Assembly: GCF_003129565.1 (NCBI RefSeq)
Contig: NZ_QETF01000022.1
Location: 1-59,927, forward strand
Direction of reading: 5' to 3'
Length of the DNA stretch: 59,927 nucleotides
Source of the DNA: Salibaculum griseiflavum
GTDB taxonomy: Bacteria; Pseudomonadota; Alphaproteobacteria; Rhodobacterales; Rhodobacteraceae
Shown here: piece by piece, positions 16,880-26,141 of the stretch
Position numbering within the stretch: the stretch's first letter is position 1
How the letters are laid out: each line of letters opens with the position of its first letter
Notes under the pieces: model-generated
The model's database searches: none
Seen by the model: only the letters and a program-made list of their open reading frames with translations
What the model was told of the DNA's origin: nothing
Translations under genes and position numbers: made by a program

Positions 16880-17653
16880 ATGACGGAAACATTCTTTGGA
16901 CAGGTGGATCTGGTCAGCGTATCGCTTTGGCTGTTCTGGATCTTCTTCGCCGCGCTGATCGTCTATATCCAGCGTGAAAACATGCGCGAGGGCTATCCGC
17001 TCGAGGACGACGCGGGCAAGCCCTCCTCCAACGAAGGGCTGTTCCCGCTTCCGCAGGACAAGACCTTCGCCCTGCCGCATGGCCGCGGCGAGATCACCGT
17101 GCCGTCAGGCCAGAATCCAGAGCGCGACGACATTGCGCTTGAGAAGACCACAGCCACCAACGGCTTTCCACTTGAACCAACCGGCGATCCGATGGCGGAT
17201 GGCGTCGGCCCGGCCTCCTGGGCGCCGCGCCGCGACATCCCCGAGCTGGACGGTCACGGCCACCCCAAGATCGTACCCATGGCCGCGACCGAGCAATTCC
17301 ACGTGGCCGCCGGGCGCGATCCGCGCGGCTTGCCGGTCGTGGCCGGTGACGGCGAGACGGTCGGCACAATTGCCGACCTTTGGATTGACGAGCCCGAACA
17401 ACTGGTTCGCTACCTCGAAGTCGAACTCGACGGAGAGCATGGGGGCGGCAAGCGCCTTGTGCCCATGACCATGGCCCGGATCTGGGGCCAGAAGGTCAAT
17501 GTGCGCTCGATTTTCGGCGAGCATTTCGCGGGTGTGCCAAAGAACGCCTCGCCCAACCAAGTCACCATGCTCGAGGAAGAGAAGATCTGCGGCTACTACG
17601 CCGGGGGAACGCTCTATGCCTCCAGGGCCCGGCAAGAACCGCAACTGGGCTGA
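16880..17653 (+). CDS. puhA: Photosynthetic reaction centre H subunit
   Basis: Caps the cytoplasmic face of the L/M reaction-centre core and helps proton transfer to the secondary quinone. The 257-residue protein has one N-terminal membrane helix (about residues 12-31, LVSVSLWLFWIFFAALIVYI) and a large cytoplasmic PRC-barrel domain. The conserved stretch VPMTMARIWGQKVNVRSIFG near residues 195-214 is visible. The start at 16880 follows GGAAAGGA; the longer open frame from 16550 runs inside lhaA and is not used. It begins the puhABC unit. Confidence 0.97.
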   Translation: MTETFFGQVDLVSVSLWLFWIFFAALIVYIQRENMREGYPLEDDAGKPSSNEGLFPLPQDKTFALPHGRGEITVPSGQNPERDDIALEKTTATNGFPLEPTGDPMADGVGPASWAPRRDIPELDGHGHPKIVPMAATEQFHVAAGRDPRGLPVVAGDGETVGTIADLWIDEPEQLVRYLEVELDGEHGGGKRLVPMTMARIWGQKVNVRSIFGEHFAGVPKNASPNQVTMLEEEKICGYYAGGTLYASRARQEPQLG

Positions 17654-17670
17654 CGCCCGAGGAGGCCGCC

Positions 17671-18315
17671 ATGACAGAGAACCACGACGATTTCGCATTC
17701 GAGCCCGTCAAGGGCCTGCCCGAGACCCCGCCGGAGGGTGAGCATATTCTTTGGCAAGGGCGGCCCGACTGGTGGGCATTGACCCGCGAGTCGCTGAACC
17801 TGGGATGGGTGTCGGCCTATTTCGTGGCCCTTGCCCTGTGGCGCTTCGGCATGCTGATCGACCAGGTCAGCCTGGCCAGTGCCTTTGCCGCCTCCTTTCC
17901 CTTCATCGTGTTGGGCGGGATCGTCGCCGCCTTGCTTCTGCTGATCGGCGTGGTTCAGGCCCGCAGTACCGTCTACACGATCACCAACCGCCGGGTGGCG
18001 ATGCGGATCGGTGCCGCTCTTACCGTGACGTTGAACCTGCCATTCACCAAGATCGCCCGCGCGGACCTGAGCCTGCGCCGAAATGGCACGGGGACGATCG
18101 CACTGGACCCGATGGACGACACCCAGCTGAGCTATCTGGTGTGCTGGCCGCATGTGCGGCCTTGGCACATCCGCAAGACCAAACCCGCCTTGCGCTGCAT
18201 CCCGGAAGCCCAGACCGTCGCGACCCTTCTGGCCGAAGCCGCCGAGGCCCGGGTGAGCACCCCCGAGGTCAACAGGACGGGCATGCCCACGAAGGCACAT
18301 CTCGCCGCCGAATAG
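17671..18315 (+). CDS. puhB: PuhB, reaction-centre assembly factor
   Basis: Membrane protein needed for efficient assembly of the reaction centre and LH1 in Rhodobacter (there called orf214; the product here is exactly 214 residues). It has an early WQGRPDWWALTRESLN segment, two or three membrane helices (about 45-60 and 72-92) and a PH-like soluble part with YTITNRRVAMRIG. A GGAGG ribosome binding site precedes the ATG. It lies 17 bases after puhA and 12 before puhC. Confidence 0.92.
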   Translation: MTENHDDFAFEPVKGLPETPPEGEHILWQGRPDWWALTRESLNLGWVSAYFVALALWRFGMLIDQVSLASAFAASFPFIVLGGIVAALLLLIGVVQARSTVYTITNRRVAMRIGAALTVTLNLPFTKIARADLSLRRNGTGTIALDPMDDTQLSYLVCWPHVRPWHIRKTKPALRCIPEAQTVATLLAEAAEARVSTPEVNRTGMPTKAHLAAE

Positions 18316-18327
18316 AGGTAACCGGAC

Positions 18328-18795
18328 ATGACACAGATCGAAACCCACCGCGCCGCCCGCCCCCATGACAGGGAACTGATCCCTCGCATGATGACGCGCG
18401 CGATGCTTGCGCTCGTGGTTGCCGTGCTGTGTCTGGTAACCCTTGCAAGACTGACCGACCGACCGCTGGTCGCCACCGCACCAACGGGCGACATCGTGGC
18501 GTCGCGCAGCCTGCTCTTGTCCGGCGACATGTCCGGCGCGGTCACCGTGCGCACGGTCAACGGGACGCTGATCGCCGACCTTGGCCCCGACCGGGGCGGC
18601 TTCATTTCCGGCGTGTGGCGCGTGATCGAACGCGAACGCACCAAGAACCGGGTCGCCCTTGAGGGGCCCGTGACCTTGCGGCGGCACGAGACCGGCCGCC
18701 TTACCATCCATGACCCTTCAACGGGCTGGAGCGCCGATCTCATGGGATTCGGCGAAAACAATGCCAGAGCCTTCGCAAGGCTGCTGGCGCAATGA
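18328..18795 (+). CDS. puhC: PuhC, photosynthetic complex assembly protein
   Basis: A 155-residue protein with one N-terminal membrane helix (about residues 26-43) and a periplasmic domain. It matches PuhC by position after puhB, by length (orf162 in R. capsulatus) and by conserved features such as RTVNGTLIADLGPDRGGFIS, the typical PuhC core. PuhC is required for normal reaction-centre/LH1 amounts; its biochemical action is not known. A 72-base gap separates it from the next gene. Confidence 0.88.
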   Translation: MTQIETHRAARPHDRELIPRMMTRAMLALVVAVLCLVTLARLTDRPLVATAPTGDIVASRSLLLSGDMSGAVTVRTVNGTLIADLGPDRGGFISGVWRVIERERTKNRVALEGPVTLRRHETGRLTIHDPSTGWSADLMGFGENNARAFARLLAQ

Positions 18796-18867
18796 GGCAT
18801 GTCACCCGGCGGGCGGGAACCCGCACGGGACAACGGACATGCGGCAACAGGGAAAAGGAGGCCAATA

Positions 18868-19164
18868 ATGGGATGGCTTACCAAGGAAATTGAACGTGCG
18901 CCCTGCACGGTCGAGATCAGCCACAAGTTCGAGTCGCTGCACGCGCATCTGCGGTTCAACAACGGCGCCACTGTCTATCCGGGCGACGAGGTGAAAGTCC
19001 ACGGCCCCGAAATGATGGCGCCCTTTGGCGAGATCGTGACCGAGGACCGAGAGGCGACCATTATCCGCGCCAGCGGGCTGGAACGGCTGTGGACCCGACT
19101 GACAGGCGATTTTGAAGTAATGGAGCTGTGCGAGTTCTCCTTTTCCGAGGAGGTGACGCTATGA
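18868..19164 (+). CDS. Small protein of unknown function between puhC and acsF
   Basis: A 98-residue soluble protein with no membrane helix and no motif I can name. It starts MGWLTKEIERAPC and contains SHKFESLHAHLRFNNG and VYPGDEVKVHGP, which look like short beta strands. ATG 18868 is chosen over the longer frame from 18799 because AAGGAG precedes it. Its TGA overlaps the acsF ATG (ATGA), a sign of translational coupling. I recall small proteins of this kind at the same place in other Rhodobacterales clusters, so a role with the AcsF cyclase is a reasonable inference but is not shown. Confidence 0.8.
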   Translation: MGWLTKEIERAPCTVEISHKFESLHAHLRFNNGATVYPGDEVKVHGPEMMAPFGEIVTEDREATIIRASGLERLWTRLTGDFEVMELCEFSFSEEVTL

Positions 19165-20285
19165 ACATCCAGAACAAGCACACCGCCGACGCGAACACCG
19201 CCGAGGAAAGCATCGCCATTCAGAAGGAACAGGCGAAGTTCGACAGCAAATCCGCAACCGACGTGGCCATGCAGAATACCCTTCTGACGCCACGCTTCTA
19301 CACCACGGATTTCAACGAGCTGGACGCCATCGACGTATCGAGCGTACGCGAAGACTGGGACAAGCTGATCGCGCAGATGGTTGCCGACCCCAACAAGGGG
19401 CATTTCAAGAAAAACGAGGATTGGGACCATGTCGACTGGGATGGCATGGACCCAGCCCTGAAAAAGGAATTCATCGACTTCCTGATCTCCTCCTGCACCG
19501 CCGAATTCTCGGGCTGTGTCCTCTATAAGGAAATGAAGCGGCGCGGAACGAATGCCGACATCACCCAGCTGTTCCAATTGATGGCCCGGGACGAGGCGCG
19601 GCACGCGGGTTTCATCAACGATGCCCTGCGGGAGGCGGGCGTGGCTGTGAATCTCGGGTTCCTGACGCAGAAGAAGAAATACACCTATTTCCGGCCCAAG
19701 TTCATCTACTACGCCACCTACCTGTCGGAAAAGATCGGCTATGCCCGGTACATTACGATCTTCCGGCACCTTGAGGCACACCCCGAACATCGCTTTCACC
19801 CGATCTTCAAGTGGTTCGAGGAATGGTGCAACGACGAGTTCAGCCATGGCGAGGCCTTCGCCCTGCTGATGAAGACTGACCCCAAGCTGACCTCGGGGCG
19901 CAATGTCTGGTGGATCAAGTTCTTCCTGACAGCCGTCTTCGCGACGATGTATGTGCGCGACCACCAGCGCCCGGCGTTCCACGCTGCCCTTGGCGTCGAT
20001 CCCAACTGGTATGCCCACGAGGTCTTCACCAAGACCTCCGCGCTGACCCGGCAGATTTTTCCGATCACGCTGGACATCGAGCACCCCGCCTGGCAACCGA
20101 CCCTGGAAAAACTGCAACGGGCCAATGTCGATCTGGATGCCGCTCGCAAGCGCGGCGGCGTGATCGGGTTCATCGGCAGATTGGCGGCCCAGACCCGCGC
20201 CGCGACCGCCTTTGCGCGCCTCTACTTCATACCAACCCGGACGCACGAGGTGCCCACAAGCACCCGGCTGACGCCAGCCTACTGA
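19161..20285 (+). CDS. acsF: Aerobic Mg-protoporphyrin IX monomethyl ester cyclase
   Basis: Oxygen-dependent di-iron enzyme that forms the fifth ring (E ring) of bacteriochlorophyll. The 374-residue protein has ferritin-like iron ligands in EFSGC (Glu115), DEARH (Glu145, His148) and CNDEFSHGEAF near residues 228-238. ATG 19161 overlaps the stop of the preceding small gene; the upstream in-frame ATG at 19128 lies inside that gene. With no bchE in this window, AcsF would make ring formation strictly oxygen dependent, which fits an aerobic phototroph. Confidence 0.97.
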   Translation: MNIQNKHTADANTAEESIAIQKEQAKFDSKSATDVAMQNTLLTPRFYTTDFNELDAIDVSSVREDWDKLIAQMVADPNKGHFKKNEDWDHVDWDGMDPALKKEFIDFLISSCTAEFSGCVLYKEMKRRGTNADITQLFQLMARDEARHAGFINDALREAGVAVNLGFLTQKKKYTYFRPKFIYYATYLSEKIGYARYITIFRHLEAHPEHRFHPIFKWFEEWCNDEFSHGEAFALLMKTDPKLTSGRNVWWIKFFLTAVFATMYVRDHQRPAFHAALGVDPNWYAHEVFTKTSALTRQIFPITLDIEHPAWQPTLEKLQRANVDLDAARKRGGVIGFIGRLAAQTRAATAFARLYFIPTRTHEVPTSTRLTPAY

Positions 20286-20331
20286 TGGGTATGGGAGGCG
20301 CATATCGCGTTCGGCGCGTAGGGTGGGCGTG

Positions 20332-21156
20332 ATGGCCGATCCCTGGGTCGCCGCACTGTTCGCGCTGTTCGTGTGGTGGTTCTCCACCGGTGCCATCCTG
20401 ATCGTTGTGCGCCGCGCGGACCGTGCCGGCGCGGCAGCACGGCGCGCGGCCACGTGGGGGGCGCTGCCCCTGCTGGGACTGGGCATGTGGGGGTTCATCG
20501 CGACGCTGGACGGAACCGGCCTGCAGGCCGCCTATGGGGCATTCCTGTCGGCGCTGGCGATATGGGGGTGGATCGAGCTGGCCTTCCTGACCGGGGCCAT
20601 CACCGGCCCCAACCTGCACCCCTGCCCCGCCCAACTGCCCGAATGGGAGCGCTTCTTGCGCGCCTGGGGAACCGTGGCCTATCACGAGATGCTGTTGACG
20701 GCGGCCCTGATCACGCTGTGGTTCCTTGGGTATGGCGCAGAGAACATCTTTGGATTGTGGGTCTTCACCACGCTATATTTCGCGCGCGTCTCTGCCAAGC
20801 TGAACCTCTATTTCGGCGTCCCCAAGATCAACACCGAGTTCATCCCCGAAGCCCTCGGCCATCTGAGCAGCCACTTCCGGATCTCTCGGCTCAACTGGGT
20901 CTTTCCCATATCCATCACCGCGCTGACCTATGCTAGCGCCTGCTGGCTGGAACGGTTGTTTTCCGCCGCGAATACGGGCGACGTGGTGGGCTTCGCACTG
21001 CTTGCCGCGATCACCATGCTGGCAGCGCTGGAGCACTGGCTGATGGTGCTGCCCCTGCCCGACGAAAAGCTCTGGCGCTGGATGCTGCCCGCGCCGCCTG
21101 ACACTACCAAAACAAGTAACAAGACCAGACGACCGGAGAAAACCCATGGATTTTGA
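20332..21156 (+). CDS. puhE: PuhE, membrane protein of the puh locus (DUF3623)
   Basis: A 274-residue integral membrane protein with about seven hydrophobic segments, the same length as Rhodobacter orf274/PuhE. PuhE affects bacteriochlorophyll synthesis rate in R. capsulatus; its biochemical role is unclear. The motif [20 protein letters not shown] near residue 165 is typical. Two in-frame GTG codons lie just upstream (20323, 20329), but ATG 20332 gives the family length. Its end overlaps the hemA start by eleven bases. Confidence 0.88.
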   Translation: MADPWVAALFALFVWWFSTGAILIVVRRADRAGAAARRAATWGALPLLGLGMWGFIATLDGTGLQAAYGAFLSALAIWGWIELAFLTGAITGPNLHPCPAQLPEWERFLRAWGTVAYHEMLLTAALITLWFLGYGAENIFGLWVFTTLYFARVSAKLNLYFGVPKINTEFIPEALGHLSSHFRISRLNWVFPISITALTYASACWLERLFSAANTGDVVGFALLAAITMLAALEHWLMVLPLPDEKLWRWMLPAPPDTTKTSNKTRRPEKTHGF

Positions 21157-22360
21157 CGCGATGTTCGCTTCACAACTCGATGCCCTTAAAGCGGAGGGGA
21201 ATTACCGCGTCTTCGCCGAGTTGGAGCGCCGGTGCGGTGCCTTTCCACGCGCCCACAGCCATGACGAGAATGCCCCGGACGAGGTGACGGTCTGGTGTTC
21301 CAATGACTATCTCGGCATGGGCCAGCACCCGGTCGTCGCCCAGGCCATGAAAGATACCGTGGATCAGTGCGGCACAGGCGCGGGCGGTACCCGCAACATT
21401 TCGGGAACGAACCGTCATCACGTCGCGCTGGAAGCCGATCTGGCCGATCTGCACGGAAAGGAGGCCGCGCTGTTGTTTACAAGCGGCTACGTGTCGAACT
21501 GGGCGGCGCTTTCGACCCTGGGCTCGCGTCTGCCGGATGCCGTCATCCTGTCGGACGAGAAGAACCACGCCAGCATGATCGAGGGCATCCGCCATTCGAG
21601 GGCACAGAAGGTGATCTGGAAGCACAACGATCCCGAAGACCTTGATGCCAAGCTGTCGGCTCTGCCGGCCAATGCCCCGAAGATCGTGGCCTTCGAAAGC
21701 GTCTATTCCATGGATGGCGACATCTGCCCGATGGAAGAGATCATCGAGGTGGCCGAAAAGCATGGCGCCATGACCTATCTCGACGAGGTCCACGCGGTCG
21801 GTCTTTACGGGCCGCGCGGTGGCGGCATCTCCGAGGCGCGCGGCCTCGCCCATCGCATCACCCTGATCGAGGGCACGCTGGGCAAGGCGTTCGGCTGCAT
21901 GGGCGGATACGTCACCGGCTCTGCGGCGCTGTGCGATTTCATCCGGTCCTTTGCCAGCGGCTTCATCTTCACCACCGCCCTGCCGCCCGCGATCGCGGCG
22001 GCCGCGCAGGCGTCGATCGCGCACCTGAAAGTTTCCGCGGTGGAACGCGAGCAGCAGCGGTGTCAGGTGGCCAAGCTCCGGGGCATGCTGGACCAGCGCG
22101 GCATTCCGCATCTGGCCAACGAAAGCCACATCATTCCCGTGATGATCAAGGACCCGGTCAAATGCCGAATGCTCGCGGATATCCTGATGCGCGACTTCGG
22201 CATCTACGTGCAACCCATCAACTACCCCACGGTCCCGAAGGGAACCGAGCGTCTGCGCCTCACGCCGGGGCCGCTGCACAGTGATGCGGACCTCGTGCAC
22301 CTTGTCGACGCGCTAGCGACACTCTGGAAACAGTGCGCGCTATCGCATGCCGTGGCTTGA
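21146..22360 (+). CDS. hemA: 5-aminolevulinate synthase
   Basis: PLP enzyme that condenses glycine and succinyl-CoA to 5-aminolevulinate, the first step of tetrapyrrole synthesis in alphaproteobacteria. The 404-residue protein shows the glycine loop [15 protein letters not shown], the aspartate of [12 protein letters not shown], and the PLP-lysine motif [14 protein letters not shown]. Being inside the cluster, downstream of acsF and puhE, it ties precursor supply to pigment synthesis. Rhodobacterales often carry a second copy elsewhere. A palindrome follows 18 bases after the stop. Confidence 0.96.
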   Translation: MDFDAMFASQLDALKAEGNYRVFAELERRCGAFPRAHSHDENAPDEVTVWCSNDYLGMGQHPVVAQAMKDTVDQCGTGAGGTRNISGTNRHHVALEADLADLHGKEAALLFTSGYVSNWAALSTLGSRLPDAVILSDEKNHASMIEGIRHSRAQKVIWKHNDPEDLDAKLSALPANAPKIVAFESVYSMDGDICPMEEIIEVAEKHGAMTYLDEVHAVGLYGPRGGGISEARGLAHRITLIEGTLGKAFGCMGGYVTGSAALCDFIRSFASGFIFTTALPPAIAAAAQASIAHLKVSAVEREQQRCQVAKLRGMLDQRGIPHLANESHIIPVMIKDPVKCRMLADILMRDFGIYVQPINYPTVPKGTERLRLTPGPLHSDADLVHLVDALATLWKQCALSHAVA

Positions 22361-22377
22361 CGCGCCATTGACTTTGG

Positions 22378-22398
22378 CCGTCACGGACTAAGTGACGG
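22378..22398 (+). promoter_or_regulatory. Perfect inverted repeat between hemA and cycA
   Basis: CCGTCAC and GTGACGG arms (22378-22384, 22392-22398) flank seven bases. There is no T-tract, so a terminator is unlikely. It is 50 bases upstream of the cycA ATG and could be an operator for cycA or an mRNA hairpin. Confidence 0.45.
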
Positions 22399-22447
22399 AT
22401 TCACGGCTACAGAGTTGAAGCCTACGAGAATACCCAGGGAGGACCCA

Positions 22448-22897
22448 ATGAAGACCAGAACACTGACCATATTCGCCGCGGCGACACTCGGGACGGCTGC
22501 CATCGCCGAAGGCCATGCGACGGGTGACCCGGCGGCAGGCGAACAAGCCTTCCGTCAATGTGCGTCATGTCACATGATCGTCGATGATGCGGGCGAAACC
22601 ATCGCCAGGGGCGGTCGCGTCGGCCCCAACCTTTACGGCTTGGTGGGCCGTCAACGCGGCAGCGTCGAGGATTTCCGCTATTCGGACCTGCTGATCGCGG
22701 CGGGCGAGGTCGAGGACAACAGCGCCTGGGACGAAGAAAGCTTTGTCGCTTATGTCCAGAACCCGACGGGCTGGCTCACCGAATTCACCGGCGAGAGCGG
22801 CCGCGGCAAGATGACCTACATGGTCCGCAAGGAAGAAGACGCCGTGAATATCTGGGCCTACCTGGCGTCGGTCGGCCCCGATCCGGAGAGCATGTAA
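22448..22897 (+). CDS. cycA: Soluble class I cytochrome c (cytochrome c2/c551 type)
   Basis: Periplasmic electron carrier that probably re-reduces the photo-oxidised reaction centre through PufC. The 149-residue precursor has a signal peptide of about 20 residues (MKTRTLTIFAAATLGTAAIA), one heme-binding CASCH (38-42) and a GKMTYM segment near residue 120 that can supply the Met ligand. The last gene of the plus-strand series, it has GGAGG upstream of ATG 22448; the in-frame ATG at 22415 would spoil the signal peptide. A strong terminator follows. The symbol follows common use for the cytochrome gene next to hemA. Confidence 0.85.
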   Translation: MKTRTLTIFAAATLGTAAIAEGHATGDPAAGEQAFRQCASCHMIVDDAGETIARGGRVGPNLYGLVGRQRGSVEDFRYSDLLIAAGEVEDNSAWDEESFVAYVQNPTGWLTEFTGESGRGKMTYMVRKEEDAVNIWAYLASVGPDPESM

Positions 22898-22918
22898 CGA
22901 TCACTCCAGCGAAGACAG

Positions 22919-22953
22919 AAAGGCCACGTTCTCTTGCGTGGCCTTTTCCTTTT
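22919..22953. terminator. Bidirectional terminator between cycA and dxs
   Basis: AAAGGCCACG and CGTGGCCTTT form a ten-base-pair stem with an eight-base loop, followed on the plus strand by a T-rich tail. A-rich bases precede it, so it can also work for the minus-strand dxs transcript. It separates convergent cycA and dxs. Confidence 0.85.
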
Positions 22954-22966
22954 GGGCCATCGTCGA

Positions 22967-24895
22967 TCAACGGGCCAAGGACAGCGGAACCACGTTGCCG
23001 GTTCCCGCCAGCGCCTCGCGCGCGGTCGCCGCGATATCAGGCGCAGTCATGCCCGCATCTTCATACATTTCTGCCGGGCTGGCCTGCTCGATGAAGCGGT
23101 CCGGCAGGCAGACATTGCGAATGGCGAGCCCACGGTCAAAGCAGCCCCGCCGGGCCAGTTCGTGCATGACGACGGACCCGAAGCCACCCTCAGCCCCCTC
23201 TTCGACCGTCAACAGCACACGGTGATCGCGGGCCAGGGCCTCGACGAGATCGCCGTCGAGCGGCTTTGCGAAGCGCGCATCGGCCACGGTCGCCCCGATC
23301 CCGGCCTGCGCCAGGTCATCGGCGCCGGCGAGGCATTCGTCCAAATGCGCGCCCAGCGACAGGATCGCCACGTCCGCGCCCTCGCGCAGCACGCGTCCCT
23401 TGCCGATCTCCAGCACTTCTCCTTGATCCGGCAATGCAACCCCGGTGCCAGCCCCGCGCGGATACCGAAACGCGATGGGGCCACTGTCATGGGCGGCGGC
23501 GGTGGCCACCATGTGAACCAGCTCGGCCTCATCCGCAGCGGCCATGACCGTAAAGCCCGGTAGGCTGGTCAGGTAACCGATGTCGAACGCGCCGGCATGG
23601 GTCGCCCCGTCGGCACCGACCAGCCCGGCCCGGTCGATTGCGAAACGCACAGGCAAGCCCTGCAAAGCCACGTCGTGCACCACCTGGTCATAACCGCGCT
23701 GAAGGAAGGTGGAATAGATCGCGCAGAAGGGCCTCAGCCCACTGGCCGCCATACCGGCACAGAAGGTCACGGCGTGCTGTTCGGCGATACCCACGTCGAA
23801 GACCCGCGCCGGGAACCGGCTGGCCATCTTTGAGAGGCCCGTTCCATCAGGCATGGCCGCCGTGACGGCAACGATGCGATCATCTCGGGCGGCGGCGGCG
23901 GTCAGCGACGCACCGAAAACGGCGGTGTAGCTGGGCGCGCCGGGGCTGGATTTGGCCTGGGTCCCGGTCGCGGGATCGAATTTCGACACGCCATGGCCCC
24001 GGTCGGCGGCCGCCTCGGCGGGAGCATACCCTTTGCCCTTGACCGTGCAGCAATGGATCAAAACGGGCCCGGTGGCCCGCGCCCGCACCGCCCGCAGCAC
24101 CGGCAGGAGCTGGTCCAGATCGTGCCCGTCGATCGGGCCGACATAGTCGAAGCCCAGCTCCTCAAAAAGCGTGCCGCTCCCGGTCAGTCCGGTGACCATT
24201 TGGCGCGCCCGCTTGACCCCCTCACGCATCGAGGCTGGCATCGCGGACTCGACGCCTTCGGCCATGGACCTCACACGGGCCAGCGGGTCACTTGCATACA
24301 TCCGGCTGAGGTAGGACGACATCGCGCCGACCGGCGGTGCGATCGACATCTCGTTGTCGTTGAGGATCACGATAAGTCGCTTTCCCAGGTGACCGGCATT
24401 GTTCATCGCCTCGTAGGCCATGCCGGCGCTGATCGCCCCATCGCCGATCACGGCGATCGCATCGCCTGTCGCCTGCCCCATGTCGCGCCCCACCGCAAAA
24501 CCGAGCGCCGCGCTGATCGAGGTGCTGGAATGCGCCGCACCGAAAGGATCATACGGGGATTCGCTACGCTTGGTGAAACCCGACAACCCATCTTTCTGGC
24601 GCAGGGTGCGGATGCGGTCACGCCGCCCGGTCAGGATCTTGTGCGGATAGCATTGGTGGCTGACATCCCAGATCAGCTTGTCCATGGGCGTGTTGAAAAC
24701 CGCGTGGATGGCCACGCTGAGCTCGACGACACCCAGCGAAGAGCCAAGATGTCCGCCGGTCTGTGACACAGCCGAAATCACTTCGGCCCGCAATTCATCG
24801 GCCAGGCGGGCCAGGTCGCGATCTGGCATTTGCCGCAGATCGGACGGACCGGCCACCCAGTCCAGCAATGGGTCTTGCAAGCGTTCGTCCGTCAT
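22967..24895 (-). CDS. dxs: 1-deoxy-D-xylulose-5-phosphate synthase
   Basis: Thiamine-diphosphate enzyme that condenses pyruvate and glyceraldehyde 3-phosphate, the entry step of the MEP isoprenoid pathway. The 642-residue protein has the GDG...N ThDP motif ([18 protein letters not shown], near residue 150) and the transketolase-type pyrimidine motif around [14 protein letters not shown]. It closes the bchC-puf series, 118 bases after pufC. Its location in the cluster suggests extra isoprenoid supply for carotenoids and the bacteriochlorophyll tail. Confidence 0.96.
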   Translation of the reverse strand: MTDERLQDPLLDWVAGPSDLRQMPDRDLARLADELRAEVISAVSQTGGHLGSSLGVVELSVAIHAVFNTPMDKLIWDVSHQCYPHKILTGRRDRIRTLRQKDGLSGFTKRSESPYDPFGAAHSSTSISAALGFAVGRDMGQATGDAIAVIGDGAISAGMAYEAMNNAGHLGKRLIVILNDNEMSIAPPVGAMSSYLSRMYASDPLARVRSMAEGVESAMPASMREGVKRARQMVTGLTGSGTLFEELGFDYVGPIDGHDLDQLLPVLRAVRARATGPVLIHCCTVKGKGYAPAEAAADRGHGVSKFDPATGTQAKSSPGAPSYTAVFGASLTAAAARDDRIVAVTAAMPDGTGLSKMASRFPARVFDVGIAEQHAVTFCAGMAASGLRPFCAIYSTFLQRGYDQVVHDVALQGLPVRFAIDRAGLVGADGATHAGAFDIGYLTSLPGFTVMAAADEAELVHMVATAAAHDSGPIAFRYPRGAGTGVALPDQGEVLEIGKGRVLREGADVAILSLGAHLDECLAGADDLAQAGIGATVADARFAKPLDGDLVEALARDHRVLLTVEEGAEGGFGSVVMHELARRGCFDRGLAIRNVCLPDRFIEQASPAEMYEDAGMTAPDIAATAREALAGTGNVVPLSLAR

Positions 24896-24910
24896 CGCTT
24901 CTCCCCCCTA

Positions 24911-25002
24911 CGGTGTTTCCGACACCGCCCGCCAACGCGAATGATACAGACGGCGCGATCCGGCGTGGTGGGCGCGGGGCGGCTTTCGAGGCGCCCCGCG
25001 CC
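24911..25002 (-). other. Two hairpins between pufC and dxs
   Basis: A GC-rich stem of eleven pairs (24971-24981 with 24992-25002, GGCGCGGGGCG / CGCCCCGCGCC) lies just after pufC. A smaller stem, CGGTGT/ACACCG (24911-24927), lies just before dxs. Neither has a U-tract in the minus direction, so they probably stabilise or partly terminate the puf message, leaving some readthrough into dxs. Confidence 0.55.
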
Positions 25003-25013
25003 GCGTCAGGTGT

Positions 25014-26138
25014 TTACTCGGCCTCGCCGTAGGCCGGCGGACCGGAGGTCGCCAGTTCCGGCCAATCCGCGATCACGTTGGTGCCTTGCAGGGGTTGCAG
25101 ATACCCCTTGTGGCAGGTCGCACAGGCGGCCTTGGGCGCGTCCTGATGAACTGGTCCGAGCCGGTCTTCCGGGTAAAGGTCCAGAAGGCCCACGAGGTAG
25201 TCGTTGTTGAGCTCCTGAACCATCGCAATGCCAAGGCTGGCGGTCGACCACTGCGGCGTCACCTGCACCCCGTCATAGAAGGCGCGACTGTTGTGACAGG
25301 TCACGCAATTGGCGCCGAGGGAATTGGCGAAATAATTCATCAGCGCATAGGTCCGCTCGGCGTTCTGGATTGCCGGAACCGCCGGGTCGCTTGGGCTTCC
25401 CTCGACCCGCGACGCCAGATCATGCACCCCGATCCGCTGGTAGTCGAGCAGGTAGCTCTCAAGGGCATCGGAGGGCAGCGACGTGTACTGGCTTGTCTCG
25501 GTCGCACGGTTCTGGGTAGCCGACCAGCCGGCCATCGCGGAAACGACGGGCGCCTCGCGGAACCAGACCTCGCTTGGCACGTTCTGGCCACGGTGACAGG
25601 TCATACAGGTGACTCCGACTTCCTTGTTTGCATTGACGTGGCCGTCCCAGTTCTCGTTGATGTTCTGGGTCATCTGGATCATGCGGCGCGCGACAACCTT
25701 GGTGTAGAGATTGTCCTCGCCATAGGTTTCGAGATCGCCGTCACCGTGGCAATAGGCGCAGCCCTGCTCGGGAGAGACCCATCGCGTCATCGCCGCCATC
25801 ACACGGTTGAAGTTGGCATCGGTCAGATCACCCAGCACCTGTACGTTCTCATAGATGTCGCCAGCCAATGGCTCTCCCGGTTCCGGCGGGAAGGGCGGAT
25901 CCTCGAAAATGAGGGCGATGTCCGGGTCCGGCGTCGCCAGATCGGCCTGGAACTCCGTCACCGACATACCCGTGCCACGCGGCCCGGTCTGTAGGCTGGC
26001 GGTGGCGTGGGGTTGCCCCAAGGTCACCAGCATGATGGCAACGAAGACCGCACCGCCGAGCACGCCGACCAGGATACCTGGCCCATAGACATTGGTCGGG
26101 TTGTCCCTGTTCCATTTGTCAAACCATTTGGGAAACAT
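25014..26138 (-). CDS. pufC: Reaction-centre tetraheme cytochrome c subunit
   Basis: Periplasmic four-heme cytochrome bound to the reaction centre; passes electrons from soluble cytochrome c to the special pair. The 374-residue protein has one N-terminal membrane helix (about 19-40) and four CxxCH sites: CAYCH (127-131), CMTCH (178-182), CVTCH (278-282) and CATCH (339-343). There is no lipobox cysteine, so the helix seems to be an uncleaved anchor, unlike the lipoprotein form in Blastochloris. It follows pufM by three bases. Presence of pufC in place of pufX is typical of Roseobacter-type puf operons. Confidence 0.97.
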   Translation of the reverse strand: MFPKWFDKWNRDNPTNVYGPGILVGVLGGAVFVAIMLVTLGQPHATASLQTGPRGTGMSVTEFQADLATPDPDIALIFEDPPFPPEPGEPLAGDIYENVQVLGDLTDANFNRVMAAMTRWVSPEQGCAYCHGDGDLETYGEDNLYTKVVARRMIQMTQNINENWDGHVNANKEVGVTCMTCHRGQNVPSEVWFREAPVVSAMAGWSATQNRATETSQYTSLPSDALESYLLDYQRIGVHDLASRVEGSPSDPAVPAIQNAERTYALMNYFANSLGANCVTCHNSRAFYDGVQVTPQWSTASLGIAMVQELNNDYLVGLLDLYPEDRLGPVHQDAPKAACATCHKGYLQPLQGTNVIADWPELATSGPPAYGEAE

Positions 26139-26141
26139 CGT

